From Lysobacterales bacterium CG02_land_8_20_14_3_00_62_12 (GTDB lineage: Bacteria > Pseudomonadota > Gammaproteobacteria > Xanthomonadales > Ahniellaceae), in contig PEUI01000257.1 in assembly GCA_002785585.1 (NCBI GenBank), positions 1-26,924 on the forward strand: a stretch of 26,924 bases of DNA. The letters run 5' to 3'. A model generated the notes under the pieces. The model saw nothing but the letters and a program-made list of their open reading frames with translations, searched no databases and was not told where the DNA came from. This document shows, in pieces, positions 7,772 to 15,755 of the stretch (position 1 is the stretch's first letter; each line of letters begins with the position of its first letter). Made by a program: the position numbers and the translations under genes.

Positions 7772-8128
7772 ATGTCGACGAAAAATCAATCACGTCTCCG
7801 CCGCGCCAAATCGACGCGTGCGCGCATTGCCAAACAGGATATCGCCCGTTTGTCGGTACACCGTTCTGGTCAGCACCTGTACGCGCAGGTGATTTCATCC
7901 TCTGGCGATCAGGTGATCGCGGCCGCCAATACCCTGCAGGATGCCGTGGTGCAGGGTTTGACCGGTACCAAAAACAAGGTGGCGGCAACGGCGGTCGGCA
8001 AGATGATCGCCGAGCGTGCACGCGCTGCCGGCGTCGAGCAGGTGGCTTTTGATCGTTCCGGATTTTTGTATCACGGGCGCATCAAGGCCTTGGCCGACGC
8101 CGCGCGCGAAGGCGGTTTGCAGTTCTAG
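7772..8128 (+). CDS. rplR: 50S ribosomal protein L18
   Basis: L18 mediates attachment of 5S rRNA to the large subunit. The product is 118 residues: RLSVHRSGQHLYAQVI, AATAVGKMIAERA and the strongly conserved FDRSGFLYHGRIKALADAAREGGLQF region read in pieces. ATG at 7772 with AGGA at 7762-7765 is preferred to the in-frame ATG at 7751, whose extra seven residues do not match the family. Confidence 0.97.
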   Translation: MSTKNQSRLRRAKSTRARIAKQDIARLSVHRSGQHLYAQVISSSGDQVIAAANTLQDAVVQGLTGTKNKVAATAVGKMIAERARAAGVEQVAFDRSGFLYHGRIKALADAAREGGLQF

Positions 8129-8177
8129 AGTTCAATGCGCAACGATCACAACTCCAAGCGGCTGCGGCCGTAATCGA

Positions 8178-8191
8178 CACCCCACGGGGTG
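8178..8191 (+). other. Hairpin just upstream of the rpsE ribosome binding site
   Basis: CACCC (8178-8182) pairs with GGGTG (8187-8191) around a four-base loop, and the AAGGTG ribosome binding site of rpsE follows within five bases. It lies in the 78-base rplR-rpsE gap, longer than most gaps in this operon. No T-run follows, so it is not a terminator. A translational control or processing role is possible but unproven. Confidence 0.3.
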
Positions 8192-8206
8192 CAATCAAGG
8201 TGAACC

Positions 8207-8716
8207 ATGAGTACGAATGAACGAGACAACGGCGACGGCATGATGGAGAAGCTGATCGCTGTCAACCGCGTCGCCAAGACCGTCAAGGGTGGCCGCCAGA
8301 TGAGCTTTACCGCTCTGTCCGTAGTCGGCGATGGCGCTGGCAAAATCGGCATGGGCTATGGCAAGGCGCGCGAGGTTCCGGCAGCGATTGCCAAGGCGAT
8401 GGACCGCGCCCGCAAAAGCCTGGTCAGCGTCAAGTTGAAGGGCGACACTTTGCAATACGCGGTCAAGGCCAATCATGGTGCCGCCCGCGTCTACATGCAG
8501 CCAGCCTCTGAAGGTACCGGCGTGATCGCCGGTGGTGCCATGCGCGCCGTATTTGAAGTGGTCGGCGTCAGAAACGTGCTGGCCAAGGCGGTCGGATCGC
8601 GCAATCCCATCAACCTGGTGCGGGCGACGATCAAGGGCCTGTTGGCGATCCAGTCACCGGCCGATATCGCTGCCAAGCGCGGCAAGAAGCTAGAGGATTT
8701 GGGGGTGCACTCATGA
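8207..8716 (+). CDS. rpsE: 30S ribosomal protein S5
   Basis: S5 acts at the mRNA entry site and in decoding fidelity; its N-terminal loop is where spectinomycin resistance changes occur in other bacteria. The product is 169 residues with EKLIAVNRVAKTVKGGRQM, GMGYGKAREVPAAIAKAM and the GTGVIAGGAMRAVFEVVGV signature. ATG at 8207 is preceded by AAGGTG. A 78-base gap with a small hairpin precedes it, and its stop overlaps the rpmD start by four bases (ATGA). Confidence 0.97.
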   Translation: MSTNERDNGDGMMEKLIAVNRVAKTVKGGRQMSFTALSVVGDGAGKIGMGYGKAREVPAAIAKAMDRARKSLVSVKLKGDTLQYAVKANHGAARVYMQPASEGTGVIAGGAMRAVFEVVGVRNVLAKAVGSRNPINLVRATIKGLLAIQSPADIAAKRGKKLEDLGVHS

Positions 8717-8904
8717 CTGCGGTCGATGCCAAGACGGTCACCGTGCGTCTGGTCAAGAGCCAGAACAGTTGCCCGGCCCTCCATCGTTTGAGCGTCAAGG
8801 CCTTGGGCCTGCGCAAGCTCAATTCGGTGTCGGTGCTCAAGGACTCGCCGCAAGTGCGCGGCCTGATCCACAAGATCAATTATCTGGTGCGCGTCGAAAA
8901 CTGA
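8713..8904 (+). CDS. rpmD: 50S ribosomal protein L30
   Basis: L30 is a small peripheral 50S protein. The product is 63 residues: VRLVKSQNSCPALHRLSVKALGL then DSPQVRGLIHKINYLVRVE, the normal bacterial L30 pattern. Its ATG overlaps the rpsE stop as ATGA, implying translational coupling. It is followed after 31 bases by rplO. Confidence 0.96.
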   Translation: MTAVDAKTVTVRLVKSQNSCPALHRLSVKALGLRKLNSVSVLKDSPQVRGLIHKINYLVRVEN

Positions 8905-8935
8905 TTCGGCAAGCATCGGCAAGAGGAGTTTCACC

Positions 8936-9370
8936 ATGCGTCTCAATACACTCAAACCTGCCGTTGGCGCTCGTCAAGATCGCAAGCGCGTTGGCCGCGG
9001 CATTGGCTCCGGTCTCGGTAAAACCTGCGGTCGCGGCCACAAAGGCTCGTTCGCGCGTTCCGGCAAGGGCAAGATCAAGCCCGGTTTCGAGGGCGGTCAG
9101 ATGCCGATGCAACGGCGTCTGCCCAAAGTCGGGTTCCGCTCCAAGCTGAAGAACGATACCGGCGAAATTCGCCTCTATCAGCTTGAGCAATTGAGCGGCG
9201 AAGCCGTCGATTTCGCCGTGCTGCAGGCGGCTGGCCTGGTCGGTGCCAAAGCCAAGCGCGCGCGCTTGATCAACAAAGGCGAGATCACGCGCGCCTTCAA
9301 GTTGGTTGGAATCGTGGTGACCGCAGGTGCCAAAGCGGCGATTGAAGCGGCCGGCGGCTCGGTGGCCTGA
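8936..9370 (+). CDS. rplO: 50S ribosomal protein L15
   Basis: L15 is a late-assembly 50S protein. The product is 144 residues: MRLNTLKPAVGARQDRKRVG, GSGLGKTCGRGHKGSFARSG, then the FEGGQMPMQRRLPKVGF signature. The C-terminal domain ends in the IEAAGGSVA segment. ATG at 8936 is preceded by GAGGAG. The secY GTG start follows its stop after two bases. Confidence 0.97.
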   Translation: MRLNTLKPAVGARQDRKRVGRGIGSGLGKTCGRGHKGSFARSGKGKIKPGFEGGQMPMQRRLPKVGFRSKLKNDTGEIRLYQLEQLSGEAVDFAVLQAAGLVGAKAKRARLINKGEITRAFKLVGIVVTAGAKAAIEAAGGSVA

Positions 9371-9372
9371 TC

Positions 9373-10722
9373 GTGGCTAATCCGCTGACATCGCAGGCTG
9401 GGCCGAAGTTCAGCATCCCGACCGAGCTCAGGCAGCGCTTGATTTTCGTGGTGCTGGCCTTGATCGTGTTTCGTCTGGGTACGTTTATTCCGGTACCCGG
9501 GGTGAATCCAGAAGCCATGCTGCAATTGATGGAACGGCAGAAAGGCACGGTCCTCGATTTGTTCAACATGTTTTCCGGTGGCGCGCTCGAACGCATGAGT
9601 GTGTTGGCATTGAACGTGGTGCCCTACATTTCGGCGTCGATCATCATGCAGTTGCTGGCGTCCATGGTTCCCAGTCTGCAAGCGCTGCGTAAAGAAGGTG
9701 AGTCCGGCCGCCGCAAGATCACCCAATGGACCCGCTACGGTACCGTCGGCCTGGCTTCGTTTCAGTCGTTTGGGGTGGCGCTGGCATTGCAAGCGCAAAC
9801 GCTCAACGGTGGTGGTGGGGTGGTGGTCAATCCGGGCCCAGGCTTTGTCATCAGTTGCGTGATTGGTCTGACCGCGGGCACCTTGTTCCTGATGTGGCTG
9901 GGTGAGCAAATTACCGAGCGCGGTGTCGGCAACGGTATCTCGTTGCTGATTTTTGCTGGCATTGTCGCCGGGTTGCCGGGGGCGCTGATTCAGACCCTGC
10001 GACAAGTGGGCGATGGCCAGCTCGCTGCGCTGAGCGCCATTCTGATTGGCATCATTGTCGTGTTGACCACCTGTTTTGTCGTGTTCATGGAACGTGGCCA
10101 AAGACGCATTGCGGTGAATTACGCACGCAAGGGCGGTGGCGACCGAGGCTACAACAACCAGAGCTCGCATTTGCCCTTGAAGATCAACATGTCCGGCGTG
10201 ATTCCGGCGATTTTTGCGTCTTCGTTCATCATGTTTCCGGCGACGCTGGCAAGCATGGGAAACCTGGCCAATAACCCCTGGCTGACCCGCATGTCGGCGA
10301 TGCTGTCGCCGGGTTCGGTGCTGTACTTGCTGGTGTTCTCGTTGTTGATCATCGCGTTTGCCTTTTTCTACACCGCCATGGTGTTCAATTCTCAGGAAAC
10401 TGCCGAGAACTTGAAAAAATCTGGCGCCTTGATTCCGGGTATTCGTCCCGGCAAGGCCACCGGCGATTACGTCGATGGCGTATTGACCAGACTGACCGGC
10501 GTTGGCGCGATGTACCTGGTTGCGGTATGCCTGCTGCCGACCATTTTGCAGACCAAGTTCGGCGTGCCGTTCTATTTTGGTGGCACCTCATTGCTGATTG
10601 TGGTGGTGGTGGTGATGGACTTCACCGCACAGGTGCAGGCGCACCTGATGTCGCACCAATACGAAGGCCTGCTGAAGAAGGCCAACCTCAAAAATTACGG
10701 CCGTCGCGGACTCGTTCGCTGA
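9373..10722 (+). CDS. secY: Protein translocase channel subunit SecY
   Basis: SecY forms the membrane pore of the SecYEG translocon for export and membrane insertion. The product is 449 residues with ten predicted membrane helices. FRLGTFIPVPGVNP and LFNMFSGGALERMSVLALNVVPYISASI match the N-terminal half, and FYTAMVFNSQETAENLKKSGALIPGIRPG the conserved cytosolic loop. The start is GTG at 9373, two bases after the L15 stop, with only a weak GGTGG upstream, so it is probably coupled. It is the last gene of the spc block; rpmJ does not follow. Confidence 0.98.
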   Translation: MANPLTSQAGPKFSIPTELRQRLIFVVLALIVFRLGTFIPVPGVNPEAMLQLMERQKGTVLDLFNMFSGGALERMSVLALNVVPYISASIIMQLLASMVPSLQALRKEGESGRRKITQWTRYGTVGLASFQSFGVALALQAQTLNGGGGVVVNPGPGFVISCVIGLTAGTLFLMWLGEQITERGVGNGISLLIFAGIVAGLPGALIQTLRQVGDGQLAALSAILIGIIVVLTTCFVVFMERGQRRIAVNYARKGGGDRGYNNQSSHLPLKINMSGVIPAIFASSFIMFPATLASMGNLANNPWLTRMSAMLSPGSVLYLLVFSLLIIAFAFFYTAMVFNSQETAENLKKSGALIPGIRPGKATGDYVDGVLTRLTGVGAMYLVAVCLLPTILQTKFGVPFYFGGTSLLIVVVVVMDFTAQVQAHLMSHQYEGLLKKANLKNYGRRGLVR

Positions 10723-10782
10723 CGGAGTGACTGACATCGCGGGATTTCGCCGGCAACTGCTAGGCGGCTCCGGTTTGTCGTG

Positions 10783-10788
10783 TATAAT
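10783..10788 (+). promoter_or_regulatory. Candidate -10 element upstream of rpsM
   Basis: A perfect TATAAT lies 39-44 bases before the rpsM ATG, in the 104-base gap after secY. No good TTGACA-like -35 is seen at 16-18 bases. It may be an internal promoter giving the alpha block (rpsM to rplQ) its own transcription. The gap is the place where rpmJ sits in many Gammaproteobacteria; no such gene can be read here. Confidence 0.45.
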
Positions 10789-10826
10789 GCCCAGTTCCTT
10801 TCGCCAACAGTTATGGAGATGACGCG

Positions 10827-11183
10827 ATGGCGCGTATAGCCGGTGTAAACATTCCCGTCCAGAAGCACACCTGGATTGGTCTTACCAGTATTTTCGGAGT
10901 GGGTCGTTCGCGTGCTCGCAAGATCTGCACTACGTCCGGGGTAGACCCCGCGACCAAAGTCAAGGATCTTACCGAGGCCGAAGTGGACCGTCTCCGTATC
11001 GAGGTGCAGAAGTTCAGCGTGGAAGGTGATCTGCGCCGCGAAGTCGGCATCAGCATCAAGCGCCTGCAGGACCTCGGTTGCCAACGTGGCTTGCGCCATC
11101 GTCGTGGGTTGCCGGTGCGCGGACAGCGCACTCGTACCAACGCCCGCACCCGCAAAGGCCCGCGCAAGGCGATCAAGAAGTAA
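10827..11183 (+). CDS. rpsM: 30S ribosomal protein S13
   Basis: S13 is a 30S head protein forming inter-subunit bridges and contacting P-site tRNA. The product is 118 residues: MARIAGVNIPVQKHTWIGLTS start, the helix-hairpin-helix-like IFGVGRSRARKIC and the C-terminal RGLPVRGQRTRTNARTRKGP tail. ATG at 10827 is preceded by TGGAGATGA. It begins the alpha block and probably has a nearby promoter. Confidence 0.97.
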   Translation: MARIAGVNIPVQKHTWIGLTSIFGVGRSRARKICTTSGVDPATKVKDLTEAEVDRLRIEVQKFSVEGDLRREVGISIKRLQDLGCQRGLRHRRGLPVRGQRTRTNARTRKGPRKAIKK

Positions 11184-11204
11184 CCTTCAACTGGACTCGA
11201 TCTC

Positions 11205-11600
11205 ATGAATAAGCAGGCATCGGCTGCCAAGCCGAAGAAAAAGATCAAGCGTGTCGTCACTGATGGCATCGCGCACGTGCAAGCGTCCTTCAACAACACC
11301 ATCGTCACCATCACCGATCGCCAGGGCAATGCCCTGTCGTGGGCGACTTCGGGTGGTGCTGGGTTCCGTGGTTCGCGCAAGTCCACGCCGTTCGCCGCCC
11401 AGGTGGCAGCGGAAAAGGCCGGTCGCGCCGCACAGGAATATGGCTTGAAGAACCTGGAAGTCCGGATCAAGGGCCCCGGGCCGGGACGTGAGTCCACGGT
11501 GCGTTCGTTGAACGCGATCGGCTACAAGATCGGCAACATCATTGACATCACCCCCATTCCGCACAACGGCTGCCGTCCGCCGAAGCGTCGTCGCGTGTAA
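11205..11600 (+). CDS. rpsK: 30S ribosomal protein S11
   Basis: S11 forms part of the 30S platform near the Shine-Dalgarno cleft. The product is 131 residues: GIAHVQASFNNTIVTITDRQG, SWATSGGAGFRGSRKSTPFAAQ and the PHNGCRPPKRRRV end are diagnostic. The ribosome binding site before ATG 11205 is weak. Eleven bases separate its stop from rpsD. Confidence 0.97.
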   Translation: MNKQASAAKPKKKIKRVVTDGIAHVQASFNNTIVTITDRQGNALSWATSGGAGFRGSRKSTPFAAQVAAEKAGRAAQEYGLKNLEVRIKGPGPGRESTVRSLNAIGYKIGNIIDITPIPHNGCRPPKRRRV

Positions 11601-11611
11601 GGATAAGAATC

Positions 11612-12241
11612 ATGGCTCGTTATATTGGTCCAAAATGCAAGTTGTCCCGTCGCGAAGGCGCGGATCTGTTTCTCAAGAGCCCGGCGCGCGCGCTGGACTC
11701 CAAGTGCAAGCTGGAGCAGAAGCCCGGCCAACACGGTGCTTCGCCGAAGAAAGGCAAGATGTCCGATTACGCCGTGCAGTTGCGCGAGAAGCAGAAGGTC
11801 AAGCGCACTTACGGCGTGCTCGAGCGCCAGTTCCGCACCTATTACGCGAAGGCTTCCAACATCAAGGGAGCAACCGGCGAAAATTTGTTGCGGCTGCTCG
11901 AATCCCGGCTCGACAACGTGGTGTTTCGCATGGGCTTTGCCGTCACCCGTTCGGCCGCGCGCCAACTGGTGTCGCACAAGGGCGTGCTGGTCAATGGCAA
12001 AAGCGTCAACATCGCCTCGTTCCAGGTGCAGGCGGGTGATGCGATCAGCATTTCCGAGCGCGCCCGCAAACAGTTGCGCATCCAGGAAGCGCTGACCCTG
12101 TCTCAGGAAATGGATCTGGTCCCAGGCTGGATCGAAGTGGACGCCAAAACCATGGCGGGCACTTTCAAGGCGGCACCAGAGCGTTCCGACTTACCGTCCG
12201 ACATCAATGAAAACTTGATCGTCGAGTTGTACTCGAAGTAA
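11612..12241 (+). CDS. rpsD: 30S ribosomal protein S4
   Basis: S4 nucleates 30S assembly on the 5' domain of 16S rRNA and, in E. coli, represses the alpha operon. The product is 209 residues (E. coli 206). It starts MARYIGPKCKLSRREGADLF and carries an S4 RNA-binding domain at roughly residues 97-160 (RLDNVVFRMGFAVTRSAARQ; VLVNGKSVNI). The N-terminal part has two Cys (in GPKCKLS and DSKCKLE). ATG at 11612 follows AAGGA. Confidence 0.97.
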   Translation: MARYIGPKCKLSRREGADLFLKSPARALDSKCKLEQKPGQHGASPKKGKMSDYAVQLREKQKVKRTYGVLERQFRTYYAKASNIKGATGENLLRLLESRLDNVVFRMGFAVTRSAARQLVSHKGVLVNGKSVNIASFQVQAGDAISISERARKQLRIQEALTLSQEMDLVPGWIEVDAKTMAGTFKAAPERSDLPSDINENLIVELYSK

Positions 12242-12259
12242 CCGGAGACCCCCAATACC

Positions 12260-13255
12260 ATGGCTACGACGGCTACTGCCATCATGCGCGCGCGTGGCAT
12301 TTCGACCGAGCAAATCGGTCCGAATCACGCCCGCGTCTTTGTCGAACCGCTGGAACGCGGCTTCGGCCACACCCTGGGTAACGCGCTGCGGCGCGTGCTG
12401 TTGTCCTCGATTCCGGGCGCAGCGATTACCGAGGTGGAAATCGATAACGTGTTGCATGAATACACCACCCTCGATGGTTTGCAGGAAGACGTCATCGACG
12501 TGCTGCTCAACCTCAAGGACGTGGCGCTGCGCATGCACACGGCGGACGAAACCATGCTGACGCTGAGCAAGCGTGGGCCGGGTGTAGTGACGGCTGGCGA
12601 CATCAAGGTCGATCACAACATCGAAGTGGTGAACCCGGAACACGTCATTTGCACGCTGACCAAAGATACCCAAATCAATATGCGTTTGCGTATTGCCAAG
12701 GGGGTCGGTTATCAGCCGGTGGCTTCGCGCCGCCGTCCCGATGACGAGTCTCGGCCGATTGGTCGGCTGCAGCTGGACGCCAGCTTCAGCCCGATTCGTC
12801 GCGTTGCCTACGAAGTGGATAGTGCCCGCGTCGAGCAGCGTACCGATCTGGACAAGTTGATTCTCGACATCGAGACCAATGGCACCGTCGATGCCGAAGA
12901 AGCCGTGCGTCGTGCCGCCGACATCATTGCCGATCAGCTTTCGGTATTTGGTGATTTCACGCGGCGTGAAAGCGGCGCGGTCAAGCCTGCTGTCGCTGGG
13001 GTCGATCCTACCCTGCTGCGGCCGATTGATGATTTGGAACTTACCGTGCGTTCGGCCAACTGCTTGAAAGCGGAAAGCATTTACTACATCGGCGATCTCT
13101 GCCAGCGCACCGAGGTGGAGTTGTTGAAGACCCCCAACCTCGGCAAGAAATCGCTGACCGAAATCAAGGAAGTTTTGGCTGCCCGCGGTCTATCGCTGGG
13201 TATGAAACTCGAAAACTGGCCCCCGGCCGGCGTGCAGCACGGCATGCTGGGCTAA
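12260..13255 (+). CDS. rpoA: RNA polymerase alpha subunit
   Basis: The alpha subunit dimerises to start RNA polymerase assembly, and its C-terminal domain binds UP elements and activators such as CRP/FNR. The product is 331 residues (E. coli 329). The N-terminal domain shows VEPLERGFGHTLGNALRRVL and the DQLSVFGDF region; the C-terminal domain carries LELTVRSANCLKAESIYYIG and TPNLGKKSLTEIKEVL, with the Arg and Asn used for DNA contact. The end (MKLENWPPAGVQHGMLG) is xanthomonad-like. ATG at 12260 follows CGGAG. Confidence 0.98.
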   Translation: MATTATAIMRARGISTEQIGPNHARVFVEPLERGFGHTLGNALRRVLLSSIPGAAITEVEIDNVLHEYTTLDGLQEDVIDVLLNLKDVALRMHTADETMLTLSKRGPGVVTAGDIKVDHNIEVVNPEHVICTLTKDTQINMRLRIAKGVGYQPVASRRRPDDESRPIGRLQLDASFSPIRRVAYEVDSARVEQRTDLDKLILDIETNGTVDAEEAVRRAADIIADQLSVFGDFTRRESGAVKPAVAGVDPTLLRPIDDLELTVRSANCLKAESIYYIGDLCQRTEVELLKTPNLGKKSLTEIKEVLAARGLSLGMKLENWPPAGVQHGMLG

Positions 13256-13271
13256 CCTTAGGAACACTGTC

Positions 13272-13655
13272 ATGCGCCACATGAAATCAGGTCGCAAGCT
13301 CAACCGCACCAGCAGTCACCGCCAGGCGATGTTTCGCAACATGGCGAGCTCGCTGATTCAACACGAGTTGATTCGGACCACGTTGCCGAAAGCCAAGGAA
13401 CTCCGCCGGGTTGCCGAGCCATTGATTACGCTCGCCAAGATCGATGGTGTCGCCAATCGTCGCTTGGCCTTTTCGCGTTTGCGCGACAAGGTGGCGGTGG
13501 GTAAGTTGTTTACCGATATCGGACCACGCTATCGTGAGCGTCCAGGGGGTTACCTGCGCATTCTCAAGTGCGGTTTTCGAGTCGGTGACACCGCACCGAT
13601 GGCTTATGTCGAGTTGGTGGATCGCCCACAAATCGCCGAGGCGGTAGAAGGCTAA
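13272..13655 (+). CDS. rplQ: 50S ribosomal protein L17
   Basis: L17 is a 50S protein near the tunnel exit. The product is 127 residues, as in E. coli: MRHMKSGRKLNRTSSHRQAM, FRNMASSLIQHELIRTTLPKAKELR and the C-terminal APMAYVELVDRP. ATG at 13272 follows AGGA. It is the last gene of the ribosomal superoperon and is followed by a strong intrinsic terminator 19 bases beyond its stop. Confidence 0.97.
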   Translation: MRHMKSGRKLNRTSSHRQAMFRNMASSLIQHELIRTTLPKAKELRRVAEPLITLAKIDGVANRRLAFSRLRDKVAVGKLFTDIGPRYRERPGGYLRILKCGFRVGDTAPMAYVELVDRPQIAEAVEG

Positions 13656-13673
13656 CACGCTCTGCAGTGGCCC

Positions 13674-13703
13674 AAAAACCCCGGCGCAAGTCCGGGGTTT
13701 TTT
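13674..13703 (+). terminator. Intrinsic terminator of the ribosomal superoperon
   Basis: AAAAACCCCGG (13674-13684), a seven-base loop (13685-13691) and CCGGGGTTTTTT (13692-13703) form a near-perfect GC stem closed by A/T pairs and followed by a T-run. It is the only textbook Rho-independent terminator seen in the window. The A-run upstream could let it work partly in the reverse direction too. Confidence 0.93.
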
Positions 13704-13809
13704 GTATCCGGCGGCGGTGTTTGGCGGTGGCGCGGCTCGCATCGGCGCCGAGCAAAGTCAGTCGCCAGCGCGGGTTTGCATGTTTGATCGCCATCAGGAG
13801 GTTATTTCA

Positions 13810-14307
13810 ATGCGCAAGATTTCATTTCGGTTCTGGTTCGGTGGTTCAGCGCTGGCTTGTGTGCTGTTGCTGGCCTATGCGATCTACGAGCAAAAAGTGA
13901 TGGGGCTGGAGCCGTGTCCGCTGTGTATTTTCCAGCGCATCGGTTTCATCGCCGTGGCGGTCATCATGGCGCTCGGCAGCCTGCATAACCCGGGCGCCTT
14001 GGGGCGCAAGTGTTATGGCCTGTTGGCGGCGCTGGCGGCGCTGGCGGGCGGGGCGGTGGCCGCACGCCATGTTTGGCTGCGGCACTTGCCGCCGGATCAG
14101 GTGCCCGACTGCGGGCCCGGTCTCGCCTACATGCTGGACGCCTTCCCGCTGGGCAAGACGATCACCAGTGTGTTCACCGGGTCCGGCGAGTGCGCGGCCG
14201 CCGATGGCTGGATGTTTTTGCATCTGGATATGCCGAGCTGGACGCTGATTTGGTTTGCAGGCTTGTTGCTGGTCGCGGTATATGGTGGCTTCCGTGCGCG
14301 CGGATAA
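13810..14307 (+). CDS. dsbB: Disulfide bond formation protein DsbB
   Basis: DsbB is an inner-membrane protein that reoxidises DsbA and passes the electrons to quinone. The product is 165 residues with four predicted membrane helices. The first redox pair is Cys36-Cys39 in EPCPLCIFQRIGF; the second is Cys101 and Cys128 in the periplasmic loop. These correspond to E. coli Cys41/44 and Cys104/130. The ATG at 13810 has AGGAGG (13796-13801) eight bases upstream, so the longer in-frame opening from 13702, which starts inside the terminator, is rejected. The next gene starts 12 bases after its stop, suggesting one transcript. Confidence 0.95.
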   Translation: MRKISFRFWFGGSALACVLLLAYAIYEQKVMGLEPCPLCIFQRIGFIAVAVIMALGSLHNPGALGRKCYGLLAALAALAGGAVAARHVWLRHLPPDQVPDCGPGLAYMLDAFPLGKTITSVFTGSGECAAADGWMFLHLDMPSWTLIWFAGLLLVAVYGGFRARG

Positions 14308-14319
14308 GGCAAGCAAGCG

Positions 14320-15669
14320 ATGAGTGATTTCTCCGAGTGGACCCCCGAGTTGTGGCAGAGCCGGGTCGCGACCCAGCAACCGAACTATCCGGATGCTGAG
14401 GCACTGCGCCGGGTGGTTGCGGCGCTTGGCAGTCTGCCGCCGCTGGTCACCTCGTTCGAGATCGTCGCGCTCAAGCGCCAGCTCGCCGAAGCCGCTACCG
14501 GTGATCGTTTTGTTTTGCAGGGTGGCGATTGCGCCGAGAGTTTTGCCGAGTGCGATTCCGGCACCATTTCCAACCGTTTGAAAGTGCTGTTGCAGATGAG
14601 CGTGGTGCTGATCCATGGGCTCAAGTTGCCGGTGGTCCGGGTCGGCCGTTTTGCCGGCCAATACGCCAAGCCGCGGTCGACCGACACCGAAACCCGCGAT
14701 GGCGTGACGCTGCCCAGCTATCGCGGCGATATCGTCAATGCCGCCGAGTTCACTGCCGCGGCGCGCGTCCCGGATCCGCAACGCTTGTTGCGTGGCCACG
14801 CCCATTCGGCGATGACGATCAATTTTGTGCGTGCCCTGATCGATGGCGGTTTCGCCGATCTGCACCACCCCGAATATTGGGAACTCGGCTGGATGCAGCA
14901 CGCGCCATTGCAACAAGAATATCGGCGCATGGTGACGGCGATCAGCGAGTCGGTGCGGTTTATGGAAACCCTTGCCGGTGGTGCCCTCGGCAGTTTTTCG
15001 CGGGCAGATTTTTATACTTCTCATGAAGCCCTGGTGCTGCATTACGAAGCGGCGCTGACCCGGCAGGTACCGCGCAAGCCTGGGTGGTTCAACTTGTCGA
15101 CGCATTTTCCGTGGATCGGCATGCGTACCGCCCAGCTCGACGGCGCCCATGTCGCCTATTGCCGCGGCATTTCCAATCCGATCGGGCTCAAAGTCGGTCC
15201 GAGCGTGACCGCCGAGCAGTTGCTGCCGGTGATCGATGCGCTCAACCCGGACAATGAAGCCGGCCGCCTGACCTTGATCCATCGCATGGGCGTAGCCAAA
15301 GTCGGCGCGGCGTTGGCGCCCTTGCTGGACGCGGTCAAGCGCGAAGGCAAGTCGGTGCTCTGGGTCTGCGATCCGATGCACGGCAATACCGAAGCCACCT
15401 CCAATGGTTACAAGACCCGGCGCTTCGAGAACATCCAGGGCGAGCTCGATCAAGCCTTCGATATTCATGCGGCGGCCGGCACCCGCTTGGGCGGTGTCCA
15501 CCTGGAGTTGACCGGCGAGAATGTCACCGAGTGCATGGGTGGCGCGCGGGCGCTGACCGAAACCGATCTGGAGCGCGCCTACAAGTCCAATGTGGACCCC
15601 CGGCTCAACTACGAGCAATCGCTGGAACTGGCGATGTTGATCGTCCGCAAGCGCGGCTCCAGTCGCTGA
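14320..15669 (+). CDS. Class II 3-deoxy-7-phosphoheptulonate (DAHP) synthase
   Basis: This enzyme condenses phosphoenolpyruvate and erythrose 4-phosphate, the first step of the shikimate pathway. The product is 449 residues, the size of plant-type (class II) enzymes. Visible motifs are GGDCAESF (Cys71), RVGRFAGQYAKPRS, RGHAHSAMT, DPMHGNT (His354), HLELTGENVTEC (Glu396) and VDPRLN (Asp426). Cys71, His354, Glu396 and Asp426 line up with the metal ligands Cys87, His369, Glu411 and Asp441 of the Mycobacterium tuberculosis enzyme. The cytosolic protein appears complete. The start ATG at 14320 has only a weak ribosome binding site. No attenuator or leader peptide is visible. Confidence 0.95.
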   Translation: MSDFSEWTPELWQSRVATQQPNYPDAEALRRVVAALGSLPPLVTSFEIVALKRQLAEAATGDRFVLQGGDCAESFAECDSGTISNRLKVLLQMSVVLIHGLKLPVVRVGRFAGQYAKPRSTDTETRDGVTLPSYRGDIVNAAEFTAAARVPDPQRLLRGHAHSAMTINFVRALIDGGFADLHHPEYWELGWMQHAPLQQEYRRMVTAISESVRFMETLAGGALGSFSRADFYTSHEALVLHYEAALTRQVPRKPGWFNLSTHFPWIGMRTAQLDGAHVAYCRGISNPIGLKVGPSVTAEQLLPVIDALNPDNEAGRLTLIHRMGVAKVGAALAPLLDAVKREGKSVLWVCDPMHGNTEATSNGYKTRRFENIQGELDQAFDIHAAAGTRLGGVHLELTGENVTECMGGARALTETDLERAYKSNVDPRLNYEQSLELAMLIVRKRGSSR

Positions 15670-15681
15670 TCCAAAAACGCC

Positions 15682-15738
15682 GCGCCGGACTGGCGCACGC
15701 GCTGGCTACAATGCCCCCGGAGCCACGCCGTCGTGGCT
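15682..15738 (+). other. Two hairpins between the DAHP synthase and DUF2238 genes
   Basis: GCGCC (15682-15686) pairs with GGCGC (15692-15696) around five bases, and AGCCACG (15721-15727) pairs with CGTGGCT (15732-15738) around four bases. Neither is followed by a T-run. They could weaken read-through or stabilise mRNA ends; Rho-dependent termination cannot be judged by eye. A TACAAT lies between them at 15707-15712 without a convincing -35. Confidence 0.35.
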
Positions 15739-15755
15739 GCATTGAGGACTTTGCC

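Noticed and set aside
9178..10170. 330-residue open frame on the - strand opposite rplO and secY
   Set aside because: It is antisense to two conserved genes and has no ribosome binding site or family pattern.
13846..15618. 590-residue open frame on the - strand opposite dsbB and the DAHP synthase gene
   Set aside because: It spans the reverse of two unrelated, well-supported genes and shows only low-complexity basic composition.
15707..15712. TACAAT as a promoter for the DUF2238 gene
   Set aside because: No -35-like hexamer is found at 16-18 bases, so it is noted only with the hairpins.
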